A stretch of DNA of 64,000 nt from the NCBI RefSeq assembly GCF_965198575.1, contig NZ_OZ240671.1, positions 1,674,001-1,738,000 of the forward strand, in the 5' to 3' direction. Source of the DNA: Lichenicola sp965198575. Lineage in GTDB: Bacteria > Pseudomonadota > Alphaproteobacteria > Acetobacterales > Acetobacteraceae. Under the pieces are notes generated by a model, which was not told the origin of the DNA, ran no database searches, and worked only from the letters and a program-made list of their open reading frames with translations. Position 1 is the stretch's first letter. Each line of letters starts with the position of its first letter. Positions 7,460 through 18,000 of this stretch are shown piece after piece. The translations under genes and the position numbers were made by a program.

Positions 7460-9408
7460 GATTGTCCACCGTTCTCGGCGCAGGTGTCGCGATGCTGGCG
7501 CTGCTTTCCTGCTTCGGGGCCGGCTCCGGCTCCGAAGCCGAAGCGGCGCCGATGGCGCTGGTCGGCGGCGTGTCTCCGGGCGAGACCGTCGCGTTCAGCC
7601 TGGTGCTGCCGCTGCGCGACAAGGCGGGCCTGGAAGCCCTCGTGGCGCAGCAGCACGACCCGTCCTCGGCCAGCTTCCACCAGTGGCTGACCCCGGACCA
7701 GGTGCAGCAGCGCTTCGGTCCGACTGCCGCCGCCGTGCAGCAGGCGGAAGCAGCATTGCGGGCGCGCGGCCTGTCGGTGGCGACCACCGGCCGGTCGCTG
7801 CGTGCGACCGGCAGCGGGACGCAGGTGACCGCCCTGCTCGGCACGTCGCTGGTGCGTGGCCGCACGCCCGCCGGGACCGTGCATGTCTTTGCGATGTCGA
7901 GACCGGCGCTGCCGCAGGCATTGCAGGCGCTCGGCGGCACCGTGCTGGGCCTGAGTGCGGATCCGCACGAGGCGCACACCCTGTCGCGCCGGGTGAACGT
8001 GTCGTCCGCCACCCTGGCCAATCCGAAGAACCGCTACGGCACCACCGGCAGCTACTGGTACGACGACCTGAAGCAGGCGTACCAGTATCCGTCGTACCAG
8101 ACCATGATCACGGTCGGCGGCAAGAAGCAGCGGCTGGACGGCACCGGCGCCACGATCGGGATTCTGATGTCGTCCGACATCTACGACAGCGACGTCGCCG
8201 CGGTCTTCAACCACGAGAACTTCAAGGCGCACTCCGGGCAATCGCGGAATCCGACGCTCTACAAGCGGGTCGCGGTGGATGGCGGCTCCAACACCGGCTC
8301 GGACGCGCTCGACGAGGCGTCGCTCGATGTGCAGGAAGCGCTGACCGGTGCGCCGGGCTCGCACGTGATCCTCTACGAGGTGCCGTCGCTTTCGGACGAG
8401 AACATCATCGATGGCTACACAAGGGTCATCGCCGACAACCAGGCCGACGTGGTGTCGTCCTCGTTCGGCGGCTGCGAGCTCACCTACACCGCCGCCTACA
8501 ATGACGGCGTTGATGAGACGGCGACGCTCACGCTGGAGCACGAGCTGTTCCTGCAGGGCAACGCCCAGGGCATCACCTTCCTCGCCTCCTCGGGCGACAA
8601 TGCCGGGCTGGAATGTCCCAGCGTCAATTACGTCGCGAACGGCACCAACGGCGTATTCCTCAAGGGCGTGTCGGTTCCGGCGGCCGATCCGAACGTCACC
8701 GCCGTCGGCGGCACCAACGTCGTCACCAACGCCAGCGCCACGTCGCTGGACTCGACCTACGTCAAGGAGAACGCGTACGGCGACCCGCTCATCCCGAACG
8801 ATCCGTACGGCGTCGGCGCGACCCTGAGCGGCGGCTACTGGGGTGCCGGTGGTGGCGTCTCGACCCTCTTCGCCAAGCCGAGTTACCAGAGCACGACAGG
8901 CATCAACACCGGCTCGACCAGCTACCGCGCGCTGCCGGATATCGGCCTGCAGGTCGGCGGCTGCCCGGGCGGCGAGTCACAGACGCCCTGCAACGGCGGC
9001 AACTCGCCACTGAACGGCAACGGCAATACGGATCGCTCCTCCGTGGTCGTCGCGATCGACGGCTCGTTCGCCGGGCTGATCGGCACCAGCGTGGCCTCGC
9101 CGGAGTTCGCCGGCGCCGTCGCGTTGCTCGTCGAGCAGTACGGCCGCATGGGCAACCTGAACCCGTATCTCTACGCGCTCGGCCAGGCGCAGACCCGCGC
9201 CGGCTCCAACGGCACGGCCAAGGCGACCACGGTCTATCACCGCAACATCCCGGGCTATGACGGCGTGGTGACCAACAACCAGCCGGTGAACACCGGCGGC
9301 GCCTACTACAACTACACCGTCGGCAACGGCACTCCGGTGATCTACCGGCTCGTCGGCGCGTCCGGCGCCACGCCTGCCGGCATCCCGCAGACCAGCAGCA
9401 ACCCGTAA
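7456..9408 (+). CDS. Secreted sedolisin (S53) peptidase with pro-kumamolisin domain, copy 1
   Basis: A 650-residue serine-carboxyl peptidase of the sedolisin/kumamolisin family, typically active at acid pH outside the cytoplasm. Residues 1-31 form a signal peptide; a Cys in LLSC could instead make it a lipoprotein. An activation domain of about 170 residues follows (pattern LRDKAGLEALVAQQHDPSS). The catalytic set is complete: Glu287 and Asp291 in DEASLDVQ, the oxyanion Asp381 in SSGD, and Ser545 in GTSVASP. The start ATG overlaps the heptosyltransferase stop (ATGA) and follows CAGGAG (7445-7450). The C-terminus ends with a conserved YNYTVGNGTP block shared with the second copy at 13090. It is followed 48 bases later by a repeat/Hint gene, its likely partner. 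Processing of that protein is an inference. Confidence 0.92.
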   Translation: MRLSTVLGAGVAMLALLSCFGAGSGSEAEAAPMALVGGVSPGETVAFSLVLPLRDKAGLEALVAQQHDPSSASFHQWLTPDQVQQRFGPTAAAVQQAEAALRARGLSVATTGRSLRATGSGTQVTALLGTSLVRGRTPAGTVHVFAMSRPALPQALQALGGTVLGLSADPHEAHTLSRRVNVSSATLANPKNRYGTTGSYWYDDLKQAYQYPSYQTMITVGGKKQRLDGTGATIGILMSSDIYDSDVAAVFNHENFKAHSGQSRNPTLYKRVAVDGGSNTGSDALDEASLDVQEALTGAPGSHVILYEVPSLSDENIIDGYTRVIADNQADVVSSSFGGCELTYTAAYNDGVDETATLTLEHELFLQGNAQGITFLASSGDNAGLECPSVNYVANGTNGVFLKGVSVPAADPNVTAVGGTNVVTNASATSLDSTYVKENAYGDPLIPNDPYGVGATLSGGYWGAGGGVSTLFAKPSYQSTTGINTGSTSYRALPDIGLQVGGCPGGESQTPCNGGNSPLNGNGNTDRSSVVVAIDGSFAGLIGTSVASPEFAGAVALLVEQYGRMGNLNPYLYALGQAQTRAGSNGTAKATTVYHRNIPGYDGVVTNNQPVNTGGAYYNYTVGNGTPVIYRLVGASGATPAGIPQTSSNP

Positions 9409-9456
9409 CGTTCGGCAGACGACGCCGCAAGAACAGCCACAGTCCGAGAAAGCACG

Positions 9457-12400
9457 ATGACCGAAAAATCCGCAGCTGCGTCCCTCAACTCGAGCTTCAT
9501 CGTCAGTTCAGGGACGGTGCTGGAGGGCGCCGTCGTGTCGGGCGGCGCGGCGGTGACGGTGATCGGCACCGTCCTTGCCGGTGGCGTCATCTCGGGTGCC
9601 GAGTTCCTCTCCAACACGATCGAATTCCTGCAGGGTGGCACCGATAGCGGCTCGCTGATCGGATCGGGCGCGGAACAGCTCGTGCTCTCCGGCGGCAGCG
9701 CCGTGGGCGACATGATTGCCGGCAGCTCCCAGATCCTGTCGGGCGGCCAGGCGACGTCCGATACGATCGCCTCGGGCGGCAGCCTCCTCGCCGGCGACGG
9801 CGCGCAGGTCGGACAGCTGACGATCGGAAGCGGCGGTTCGGCGCTGATCGACGCAGGCGCGGTCGGGTCCGCGGTGGTGGTCGAGAGTGGCGGCGTGCTG
9901 CAGGTCTCGGGAGCAGGCGGGACAGTCGGCGCCGGCGTGCTCGAGGGCGGCACCGTCCAGTCCGGCGGCCTGCTGTACGACGGCGGCACCGACAGCGGCA
10001 CCACGATCGCGTCGGGCGGCCTGATGATCGTGTCCGGCGGAACGGCCGTGGGCGACACCGTGGCGTCCGGCGGCATCATCGCCGTGTATGGCGGCGGCAG
10101 CGTCAGCGGCACGACCGTGGACCCCGGCGGGCTGGTGGTCTCCACCGGCGAGATCGTGTTCGCAAGCAACGGCAGCGTCTCCTATGTCGGGTCCGGCCTG
10201 ACCGCGGTGTCGGGCGGCTTCACCGACATCGTCGTGCTGGACGGGGGCAGTTTCGACAGCGGCTCGGTGAGCTTTCTCGGCGCCGCGGTCGACGTCACCT
10301 CCGGCGGCAGCGCCAGCTACGACGTCGTCTCGGCGAGCGGCGTGATCCGGATTTCGGCCGGCGGCGTCGGCCACGCATTGTCGCTCGGCGAGCTTGGCGC
10401 TGAAACGATCCTGAGCGGTGGCGTCGACAGCGGCACGACGGTGCTTCGTGAAGGCCTCCAGACCGTCGCCTTCGGGGGCCTGGCGGTGTCCGCGTTCGTG
10501 TCCGCGGGGGGCGAGCAGTTCGTGTCCGGCGGCAGCAGCCTCGCCACCCAGCTGTTCGCATCCGGGTTCCAGGTGGTGGAGGATGGCGGCGTCGCATCGG
10601 CAACGACCGTTGCGTCCGGCGGCGAGCAGTACGTGTTCGTCGGCGGCGAGACGATCGGCACCGATCTCTCCGGCCAGGAGTACGTGCTGTCCGGCGGCCT
10701 CGCCAGCGGCACGACGACCGAAGCCGGCGGCTTCATGGCCCTGTCCGCCGGCGGCCAGGCGGATGGCGGCACGGTGGCCTCGGCCGGCCTGGTACTGCTC
10801 GAGTCCGGCTCGACCCTGTCCGGCGCGACGCTGGACTCGGGCGGCTACGTGATCGCCCTGTCCGGCTCCACGGTGGCGGGCATCGTCGCCGATGGCGGTT
10901 CGGTCGTATCGACGGGCGTGCTCGTGGATGAAGGCACGTCCGGGATCATCTACGACCCGAAGGCACTCAGCGGAACGTTCCTGTCCGGCGGCACCGCCTA
11001 CGTCCTCGCAGGGGGCACGCTCTCCTACGCGTCCGGCGGCGGAACCGTGCAGGTCTATGCGTCCGGACTGGTCGAGAACACCAACATCGGCGATGGCGGC
11101 GTGACCTCGATCGTGGTCTCGGCGGGAGGTTCAGCCACCAACGTCGACGTGGCGGGTCTCCTCGACAGCCTGGTCGACTCCGGCGGGACGCTGACCTCGG
11201 TCACCGTCTCGGATCACGCCACGGTCGCGATCCTGAGCGGCGGCATCGGCATCGACGATACCGCGGCGGCCGGCGGATCCATTGCCGTGGAAGGCGGCCT
11301 GACCAGCGGCGACATCATCCAGTCCACCGGAGGCGAGACGGTGGTGGCGGGTGGCACGGCCGTGAATGCCTTCGTGTCCGGCGCCTTCGCCCAGCTGAAC
11401 GCGGAGGGCGGGACGCTCAGCAGCGCGACCGTCGTCGGCGGTGGCGTGAGCTTCGAGGCCAGCGGCGGCCTGGCGTCCGGCACCTTCGTCGGCAGCGGCG
11501 GCATGGAGCGCGTCTTCGACGGTGGCACCTCGGTCGACGAGACCGTCTCCAGCGGCTCGGTGTTCGTCCGCGAAGGTGGCGCCGTGTCCGGCGCCGCGAT
11601 CGATGGTGGCGGCCTGCTCTTCGTGGACTCCGGCGGCTCGGCCGAAGGCGTCACGGTCTCCAGCGGCGGCATCCTGGCCGTCGCCGGCGGTGCGACGACG
11701 ACCGGCGTCACGCTCGATGGCGGCATCGTGGTGTCCACCGGTGTCATCCAGATGACGGTGGACAATATCGGCAGCTACGACGGCGCCGGCGTCTCGGGCG
11801 TGGTGTTCTCGGCCGGCGAGATGATCGCGCTGTCCGGCGGCGTGATCTCGGACGTGCAGCTCATCGGCTCGCACGAGTTCTTCATCCTCGGCAACGGGAC
11901 GCCGGGCCAGGGCGGCTACATCGCCGTGGAAGACCACGGATCGGCGTTCGGCGACGTGATCGGCGCGAACAGCAACCAGTATTCGAGCGAGCAGGACATC
12001 TTTTCCGGCGGCGTCGCGTCGGGCACGGTCCTGGACGATTCCGGCGTCGAGGTCGTGCTCAGCGGCGGCATCAGCCGCAACGTGACGGTGGCTGGCGGCG
12101 AGGAGGTCGTGGAAGGCGTGGTCTCCGGCCTTTCCGTGGCGCATGGCCAGGCGATCCTGGAAATCGGTGGCGTGGCCAGCGATGTTTCGGTCGGCAGCGG
12201 CGGCACGATCCAGTTCGTGGGCTCCAGCAGCGACATCACGGCCGAGACGGCAGGCCTCAGCCTGGCCGTGGGCGCCACCGTACTCCTGGACGGCTACAAC
12301 GCCACCTCGACCGCCACGGCGACGCTGGATGCGGCAACCGACATCCTGCACGTGTCGCTCGGCGGCATCGAGATCGACCTGCAGCTGACGGGCGATTACT

Positions 12401-13056
12401 CCAGCGACTATTTCGTGGTCAGCGGCTCGTTCGGCGGCGGCACCTATATCGAGGTGGAGCAGGGATCGCCCTGCTACTGCCCGGGCACGCTGATCCTGAC
12501 CGACACGGGCGAGGTTCCGGTGGAACAGCTGGCGATCGGCGACCGGCTGGTCACCGTGAGCGGCGTTGCGCGCCCGCTTCGCTGGATCGGCCGGCGCGCC
12601 TATGACGGCCGCTTCCTGGCCAACCGTTTCGACATGCTGCCCGTCACGTTCGAGCCCGGCTCGCTGGGGACCGACGCGGGCGGGGTGTCGGTGCCGCGGC
12701 GGGCGCTGGTGGTATCTCCGCTGCACGCGATGTTCCTGGACGGCGTGCTGGTGCCGGCGTCGGCGCTGGTGAACGGCCAGACCATCACCCAGGCCCGCAC
12801 GGTGACGACGGTGGAATACATCCATCTCGAGCTCGACAGCCACGACGTGATCCTGGCCGAGGGTGCGGCGTCCGAAAGCTTCGTGGACGACGACAGCCGC
12901 CGCATGTTCGAGAACGCCGCCGAGTTCGAGCGGCTCTACCCCGGGCAGCCCCGCCGGCCCGCTATCTATTGTGCGCCCCGCGTCGAACACGGCGAACAGC
13001 TGGAAGCGATCCGCGACCGGCTGCGTCCGCCATCCGCCCGAACAGCGACCGCCTGA
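9457..13056 (+). CDS. Large strand-loop-strand repeat protein with C-terminal Hint domain, copy A
   Basis: A 1199-residue protein. Residues 1 to about 960 are AIDA-type repeats of about 19-20 residues, rich in SGG turns and Ser/Thr/Val strands, predicted to fold as a long beta-solenoid. A Hint_2 domain begins at Cys1006 (CYCPGTLI), includes IGDRLVT and VSPLHAMFLDG, and ends close to the C-terminus. Hint domains catalyse an N-to-S acyl shift at the first Cys, so self-cleavage at Pro1005/Cys1006 is plausible but not shown. There is no signal peptide at the N-terminus (MTEKSAAASLNSS) and no C-terminal beta-barrel, so the export route is unknown. A GAGAAAG-type site precedes ATG. The repeats are likely substrates of the heptosyltransferase at 5987. 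It shares layout and much of its Hint sequence with the gene at 15056. Confidence 0.88.
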   Translation: MTEKSAAASLNSSFIVSSGTVLEGAVVSGGAAVTVIGTVLAGGVISGAEFLSNTIEFLQGGTDSGSLIGSGAEQLVLSGGSAVGDMIAGSSQILSGGQATSDTIASGGSLLAGDGAQVGQLTIGSGGSALIDAGAVGSAVVVESGGVLQVSGAGGTVGAGVLEGGTVQSGGLLYDGGTDSGTTIASGGLMIVSGGTAVGDTVASGGIIAVYGGGSVSGTTVDPGGLVVSTGEIVFASNGSVSYVGSGLTAVSGGFTDIVVLDGGSFDSGSVSFLGAAVDVTSGGSASYDVVSASGVIRISAGGVGHALSLGELGAETILSGGVDSGTTVLREGLQTVAFGGLAVSAFVSAGGEQFVSGGSSLATQLFASGFQVVEDGGVASATTVASGGEQYVFVGGETIGTDLSGQEYVLSGGLASGTTTEAGGFMALSAGGQADGGTVASAGLVLLESGSTLSGATLDSGGYVIALSGSTVAGIVADGGSVVSTGVLVDEGTSGIIYDPKALSGTFLSGGTAYVLAGGTLSYASGGGTVQVYASGLVENTNIGDGGVTSIVVSAGGSATNVDVAGLLDSLVDSGGTLTSVTVSDHATVAILSGGIGIDDTAAAGGSIAVEGGLTSGDIIQSTGGETVVAGGTAVNAFVSGAFAQLNAEGGTLSSATVVGGGVSFEASGGLASGTFVGSGGMERVFDGGTSVDETVSSGSVFVREGGAVSGAAIDGGGLLFVDSGGSAEGVTVSSGGILAVAGGATTTGVTLDGGIVVSTGVIQMTVDNIGSYDGAGVSGVVFSAGEMIALSGGVISDVQLIGSHEFFILGNGTPGQGGYIAVEDHGSAFGDVIGANSNQYSSEQDIFSGGVASGTVLDDSGVEVVLSGGISRNVTVAGGEEVVEGVVSGLSVAHGQAILEIGGVASDVSVGSGGTIQFVGSSSDITAETAGLSLAVGATVLLDGYNATSTATATLDAATDILHVSLGGIEIDLQLTGDYSSDYFVVSGSFGGGTYIEVEQGSPCYCPGTLILTDTGEVPVEQLAIGDRLVTVSGVARPLRWIGRRAYDGRFLANRFDMLPVTFEPGSLGTDAGGVSVPRRALVVSPLHAMFLDGVLVPASALVNGQTITQARTVTTVEYIHLELDSHDVILAEGAASESFVDDDSRRMFENAAEFERLYPGQPRRPAIYCAPRVEHGEQLEAIRDRLRPPSARTATA

Positions 13057-13089
13057 TCCCGCAGATCGACATCCAGAAAGGAGCGTGCG

Positions 13090-15018
13090 TTGCGAATCCA
13101 ATACGGTCTGATGGCAGGCATGGCAGGGCTCGCCTTTTCCACATGCGCATGGGCGGAACCCATGGCGATGATGGGCGGGGTAGCGCCATCCAGCGCGGTT
13201 GGGTTCGACGTGGTGCTGCCGCTGCGCGACAAGGCGGGGCTGGAGGCGCTGGTGGCGGCCCAGCATGATCCGTCCTCGGCGTCCTTCCATCACTGGCTGA
13301 CGCCGGCCGAGGTGAATGCCCGCTTCGGCGCCGACGCGGCGGCAATCGAGGCCGCGAGCGCACAGCTCCGCGCTTCGGGCCTTTCGGTCACCGCAGAAGG
13401 TCGGGTGCTGCACGCATCCGGCCCGGCATCCGCGGTGACCGGCGCGCTCGGCACACCGCTCGCCCTGGGACGCACCGCGACCGGCCATACGCGGCCCTTC
13501 GCCACCGGCGTGATCAGGTTCGGCGGCGCAATCGGGGCGGCGGGCGGCACGGTGCTGGGCCTCGACCGCAACGTCCGCGAGCACCGGATCTACTCGCAGC
13601 GCGTGCCGCTGCCGGCCTCGGCGATCGGGCAGCCCGGCAATCGCCAGAGCGCAGTCGGTGTGTACTGGTACGACGACCTGCGGCAGGCGTACCAGTATCC
13701 GTCGTACCAGACCATGATCACGGTCAACGGCAAGAAACAGCGCCTGGACGGCACCGGCGCCACCATCGGCATCGTGATGTCGTCCGACGTGCTCGATTCC
13801 GACATCAAGATGATGTTCAACCACGAGAACTTCACCAAGAACTCGGGCCAGCCGGCAGATCCGAGATTGTACGAGCGGGTGCCGGTCAATGGCGGCGCCG
13901 CTGCGGGCGGCGGCGCGTTCGTCGAAGCGTCGCTCGACGTGCAGCAGTCGCTCGGCGGCGCACCCGGCGCTCACGTCATTCTCTACTCGATCCCGGACTT
14001 GACCGACGCCAGCATCATCGATGCGTACGTGAAGGTCGTGGCGCAGGACGTGACCGACGTCGTCTCATCCTCGTTCGGCGCCTGCGAGCTGTTCTACACC
14101 GCCGCCTACAATAACGGCGTCGACGAAACCGGACAGCTGCAGCTCGAGCACGAGATCTTCCTGCAGGGCAATGCGGAAGGCATCACCTTCCTGGTCTCGT
14201 CGGGCGACGATGCGGGTCGCGAATGCCCGACCGCCAACTACGTCCTGCAGGGAACCAACGGAACCGCGATCCCGAGCGTCAGCACACCGGCCAGCGATCC
14301 GAACGTGACCGCCGTCGGTGGCACCAACCTCATCACCGCATCGACCGCCGGCTCGCTGGATTCCTCATACGTCGGCGAGAACGCGTATGGCGATCCCGAA
14401 GTGCCGGCCGACACCTATGGCGTGGGCGCCACGATCAGCGACCTGTGGTGGGGCGCCGGCGGCGGCATTTCCACCATCTATGCAAAGCCCGCATTCCAGA
14501 ACCAGACCGGGTTGCAGACCGGTTCGACGAGCTTCCGCGCCCTGCCCGATGTCGGCATGCAGGTCGGCGGATGCCCCGGCAGCGAAGCGGTCCAGCCCTG
14601 CAATGGCGGCAACTCCCCGCTCAACGGAAACGGCAATACGCAGCGCTCCGCGGTCGTCGTCACCGAGGCCGGCCAATACGTGGGCGTGATCGGGACCAGT
14701 GTCAGCTCGCCGGAATTCTCCAGCGTGGTGGCGCTTCTGGTCGAACAGTATGGCCGGATGGGAAACCTGAATTCCTATCTCTACAGCGCCGGCCACGCAC
14801 AGACTGTCTCCGGCAGCAATTCGGCCACGCGGTCGACGACGGTCTTCCATCGCAGCATCCCCGGATATAATGGCGTGGTGACCAACAACCAGCCGGTGAA
14901 TACCGGAGGCGCGTACTACAACTACACCGTCGGGAACGGCACGCCGATCGTCTATCACCTCGTCGGTGCCGCAACGGCCACGCCCGCCGGAGCGCCGCAA
15001 ACCAGCAGCAATCCGTGA
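13090..15018 (+). CDS. Secreted sedolisin (S53) peptidase, copy 2
   Basis: A 642-residue paralogue of the sedolisin at 7456, with the same architecture: signal peptide (about 1-22, hydrophobic stretch LMAGMAGLAFSTCAWA), activation domain, then catalytic domain. The catalytic residues are Glu279 and Asp283 (EASLDVQ), Asp373 (SSGD) and Ser537 (GTSVSSP). The start is a TTG at 13090, chosen because AAAGGAG (13077-13083) lies 6 bases upstream and because it supplies a basic N-terminus; ATG 13111 would shorten the signal peptide. A 63-base block (13663-13725) matches 8053-8115 of copy 1 with only two differences, although the pro-regions have diverged. This points to duplication with later purifying selection or gene conversion. 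It lies 33 bases after one repeat/Hint gene and 37 before the next. Confidence 0.92.
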   Translation: MRIQYGLMAGMAGLAFSTCAWAEPMAMMGGVAPSSAVGFDVVLPLRDKAGLEALVAAQHDPSSASFHHWLTPAEVNARFGADAAAIEAASAQLRASGLSVTAEGRVLHASGPASAVTGALGTPLALGRTATGHTRPFATGVIRFGGAIGAAGGTVLGLDRNVREHRIYSQRVPLPASAIGQPGNRQSAVGVYWYDDLRQAYQYPSYQTMITVNGKKQRLDGTGATIGIVMSSDVLDSDIKMMFNHENFTKNSGQPADPRLYERVPVNGGAAAGGGAFVEASLDVQQSLGGAPGAHVILYSIPDLTDASIIDAYVKVVAQDVTDVVSSSFGACELFYTAAYNNGVDETGQLQLEHEIFLQGNAEGITFLVSSGDDAGRECPTANYVLQGTNGTAIPSVSTPASDPNVTAVGGTNLITASTAGSLDSSYVGENAYGDPEVPADTYGVGATISDLWWGAGGGISTIYAKPAFQNQTGLQTGSTSFRALPDVGMQVGGCPGSEAVQPCNGGNSPLNGNGNTQRSAVVVTEAGQYVGVIGTSVSSPEFSSVVALLVEQYGRMGNLNSYLYSAGHAQTVSGSNSATRSTTVFHRSIPGYNGVVTNNQPVNTGGAYYNYTVGNGTPIVYHLVGAATATPAGAPQTSSNP

Positions 15019-15055
15019 CAGCACGTCACACCCGATAAGAATGTTGGAGGACATG

Positions 15056-18000
15056 ATGCGGCACGGTTCGTCGTCACAGGCGCTGGTTTCGAGCGGCGCC
15101 ACGATCGTCACATCCGGACAGGTGCTGTCGGGTGCCTTCATTTCGGCGTCGGTGCCGACACTGGTCGAGGTCCAGTCGGGGGGCATCGTCGAGAACAGCA
15201 CGTTCTCTGGCAGCGTCACCGAGATCCTCGAAGGCGGCAGCGATAGCGGCTCGCTGATCGGCGCCGGCGCCAGCCAGTACGTGTTCTCCGGGGGCATCGC
15301 GACGGGCGACAGCATCGCCGGAAGTGCGACGGTCTTCAGTGGCGGCGTCTCGGTCTCGGCGCAGATCCTGTCGGGCGGCAGTACGGAAGTCGGCTTCGAC
15401 GCGTCGATGCAGGGCGCGTCCATCCTCTCCGGCGGCTCGGCGGTGATCGATGGCGGCGGCGTCGCCTCGGCGACACTCGTGCAGGGCGGCGGGGCGCTCA
15501 CGGTGGGTGCGGGCGGCTCGGCGTTCGGCGGCAGCATCGCGAGCGGCGGCCTGCTGATCGATGGCGGGATCGATAGCGGCACCGTGGTGTCGTCGGGCGG
15601 CCTGGTCCTGGTGTCCGGAGGGGTGGCGGACGGCGACACGCTGCTGTCCGGTGCGGTCATGGTGGTGATCGGCGGCAGCGTCAGCGGCACGATCGATGAC
15701 GGCGGCGCTATCGTCTCCACCGGCGAGCTTCTCTTCACGAGCGGCGGCGGGATCAGTTACGTCGGTTCCGGCCTGACCAATCTTTCAGGCGGCTTCACGG
15801 AAGTCCTCGTGCTCGATCGCGGCAGCATCGACAGCAGCACGGTCTCGTCGGGCAGCCTCGTCGAGGTGACCTCGGGTGGCTCGGCATCGTTCGACGTGAT
15901 TTCCGGCACAATCGACGTCCTGTCCGGCGGCGTCGCCAGCGGCCTGACGGTGACCCAGCTCGGCGTCGAGAACGTGGAGAGCGGCGGCATCGATTCCGGC
16001 TCGACGCTTTCGTTCGCGTTCCAGAACGTCCTGTCTGGCGGCCTTGCCGTCGGTGTCGGCATCTTTGCCGCGACACAGGACGTCAGAGGCGGTGAGACGA
16101 TCTCGAGCTATATTTCCGCGAGCGGCGAGGAGCTGGTGGAGCTGGGCGGCGTCGCCTCGGCCACGGTGGTCGCCGCCAACGGCTATCTGATCCTCGAAAC
16201 CGGCGGCAGCGCGGTCGACGCCCGGCTCTTCGGCAGCGCCCTCCTGATGTCGGGAGGAACGCTGGACGATGCGACGATCGGCCGCGGCGGCGAGGCCTTC
16301 GTCAGCGCCGGCGGCATCGTCCAGGGCGGCACGGTGACGTCCGACGGGTTGGTGATCGCCTCCAGCGGCGGCGCCGTGTCGGATCTGACGCTGTCCTCCG
16401 GCGGCTACGTGGTGGCGCTGGCAGGCAGCGTGCTGAGCGGCATCGTGTCCGACGGCGGCGAGGTCATTTCGACCGGTGTCGTCATCCACGAGAACGATGG
16501 CCATCTGGTGGTCGGCAACACCATCAGCTTTGCCGATCTCGGATCCGGTACGGCACTCGTGCTCGATAGCGGCACATTGATCTCGGCATCGGACGGGATC
16601 GTGACGGTGCTGTCGGGCGGCACGGTGCGCGACACGAGCGTGACCGGCGCGGCAAGCGGGCCCGGCACCGGCGTGCTCGAAGTGATCATTTCCTCCGGCG
16701 GCTCGGGCATCGACATCAACGCCGAGAATCGAGGCGGCCGCATCTTCGATTACGGCGGCACGCTCACCTCGGGATCGGTGACCAGCGCGGCCTTCGCCTA
16801 CATCCTGAGTGGTGGCGTCGCCAACGCGATGAGCGCGTCGTCGGGCGCCCTGATCGACAACCAGTCCATCACCCACGGCGACCACGTCTTCGCTTCCGGA
16901 GGCGAGGAGGCGTACGAGGGCGGGATCTCGGAAGGCACGGTCGTCTCCGGCGCCTATGCCTCGATGCTGGCGCTCGAGGGCACGATCGCCTCGGCGCATG
17001 TCGGAGGTGCCGGCTACATCACGATCAGCACCGGCGGATATTCGACCGCGAGCGTGATCGCGAGCGGCGGCCTTGAGATCGTGAAGGGCGGCGGCGTGTC
17101 GCTCGACGACACGGTCTCGGGCGGCTTCATCATCGACAATCTCGATGGCACGGTCTCCGGCGTCACGATCGGGTCGGGTGGCATCGTGTTCGCGGCATCG
17201 GGCGGCGTCGTCGACGGCGCGGACGTGGCCAGCGGCGGCATCCTCGTGGTGGCCCCGGGCGCCTCGACGAGCGGCATCACCACGACAGGCGGCCTGGTTG
17301 TCTCGACCGGCGTCGCGGAGTTGAACGGCTCCAACCAGGGATCCTACGACGCGCACGGCCTGTCCGGTGTCTATGTCTCGGCGGCCGACGTGTTCGTGCT
17401 GGCCGGCGGCGTCGTCTCCGGCATCACGGGCGTCGGTTCCACCGTGCAGTTCAGCAACTTCACCGCCACCCCGGGACGCGGCACCGCCATACTCGTCGAG
17501 TCCGGAGGCCTGGCCATCGACACCACGATCGGCGGCTCGGGACAGCTGTACGAAAGTGCCCAGGAAATATTCTCCGGCGGTGTCGCATCCGGCACCATCG
17601 TGCAGATCGACGGCGAGGAAATCGTGTATGCGGGCGGCGTCTCGAACGACGTGAAAGACGACGGCAGCGAGACCGTGCTGGGCAGCGTGTCGGGGGTAAC
17701 GGTGTTGTCCGGCGCCGCCTTGTTGGTATCGGCCGGCGGCCACGTCGCGGGCGCGCACGTGATGAGCACCGGCTATCTCGAACTGTCCGGCGCGTCGGCC
17801 GGCGAATACGAGCAGGACACCGGAGCGGTCACTCTCGATGTCGGCGCGAATCTCAGCTTTCTCGGGATCCAGAGCGGCGCAGCGGACACCGCCACCTGGG
17901 ATGCGGCAACCGGCCAACTCGAGGTTTCGGCAGGCGGCCTCTCCATCGAGATCGACCTCGTCGGCAATTATGCGAACGATTATTTCGTCGTGAGCGGCAG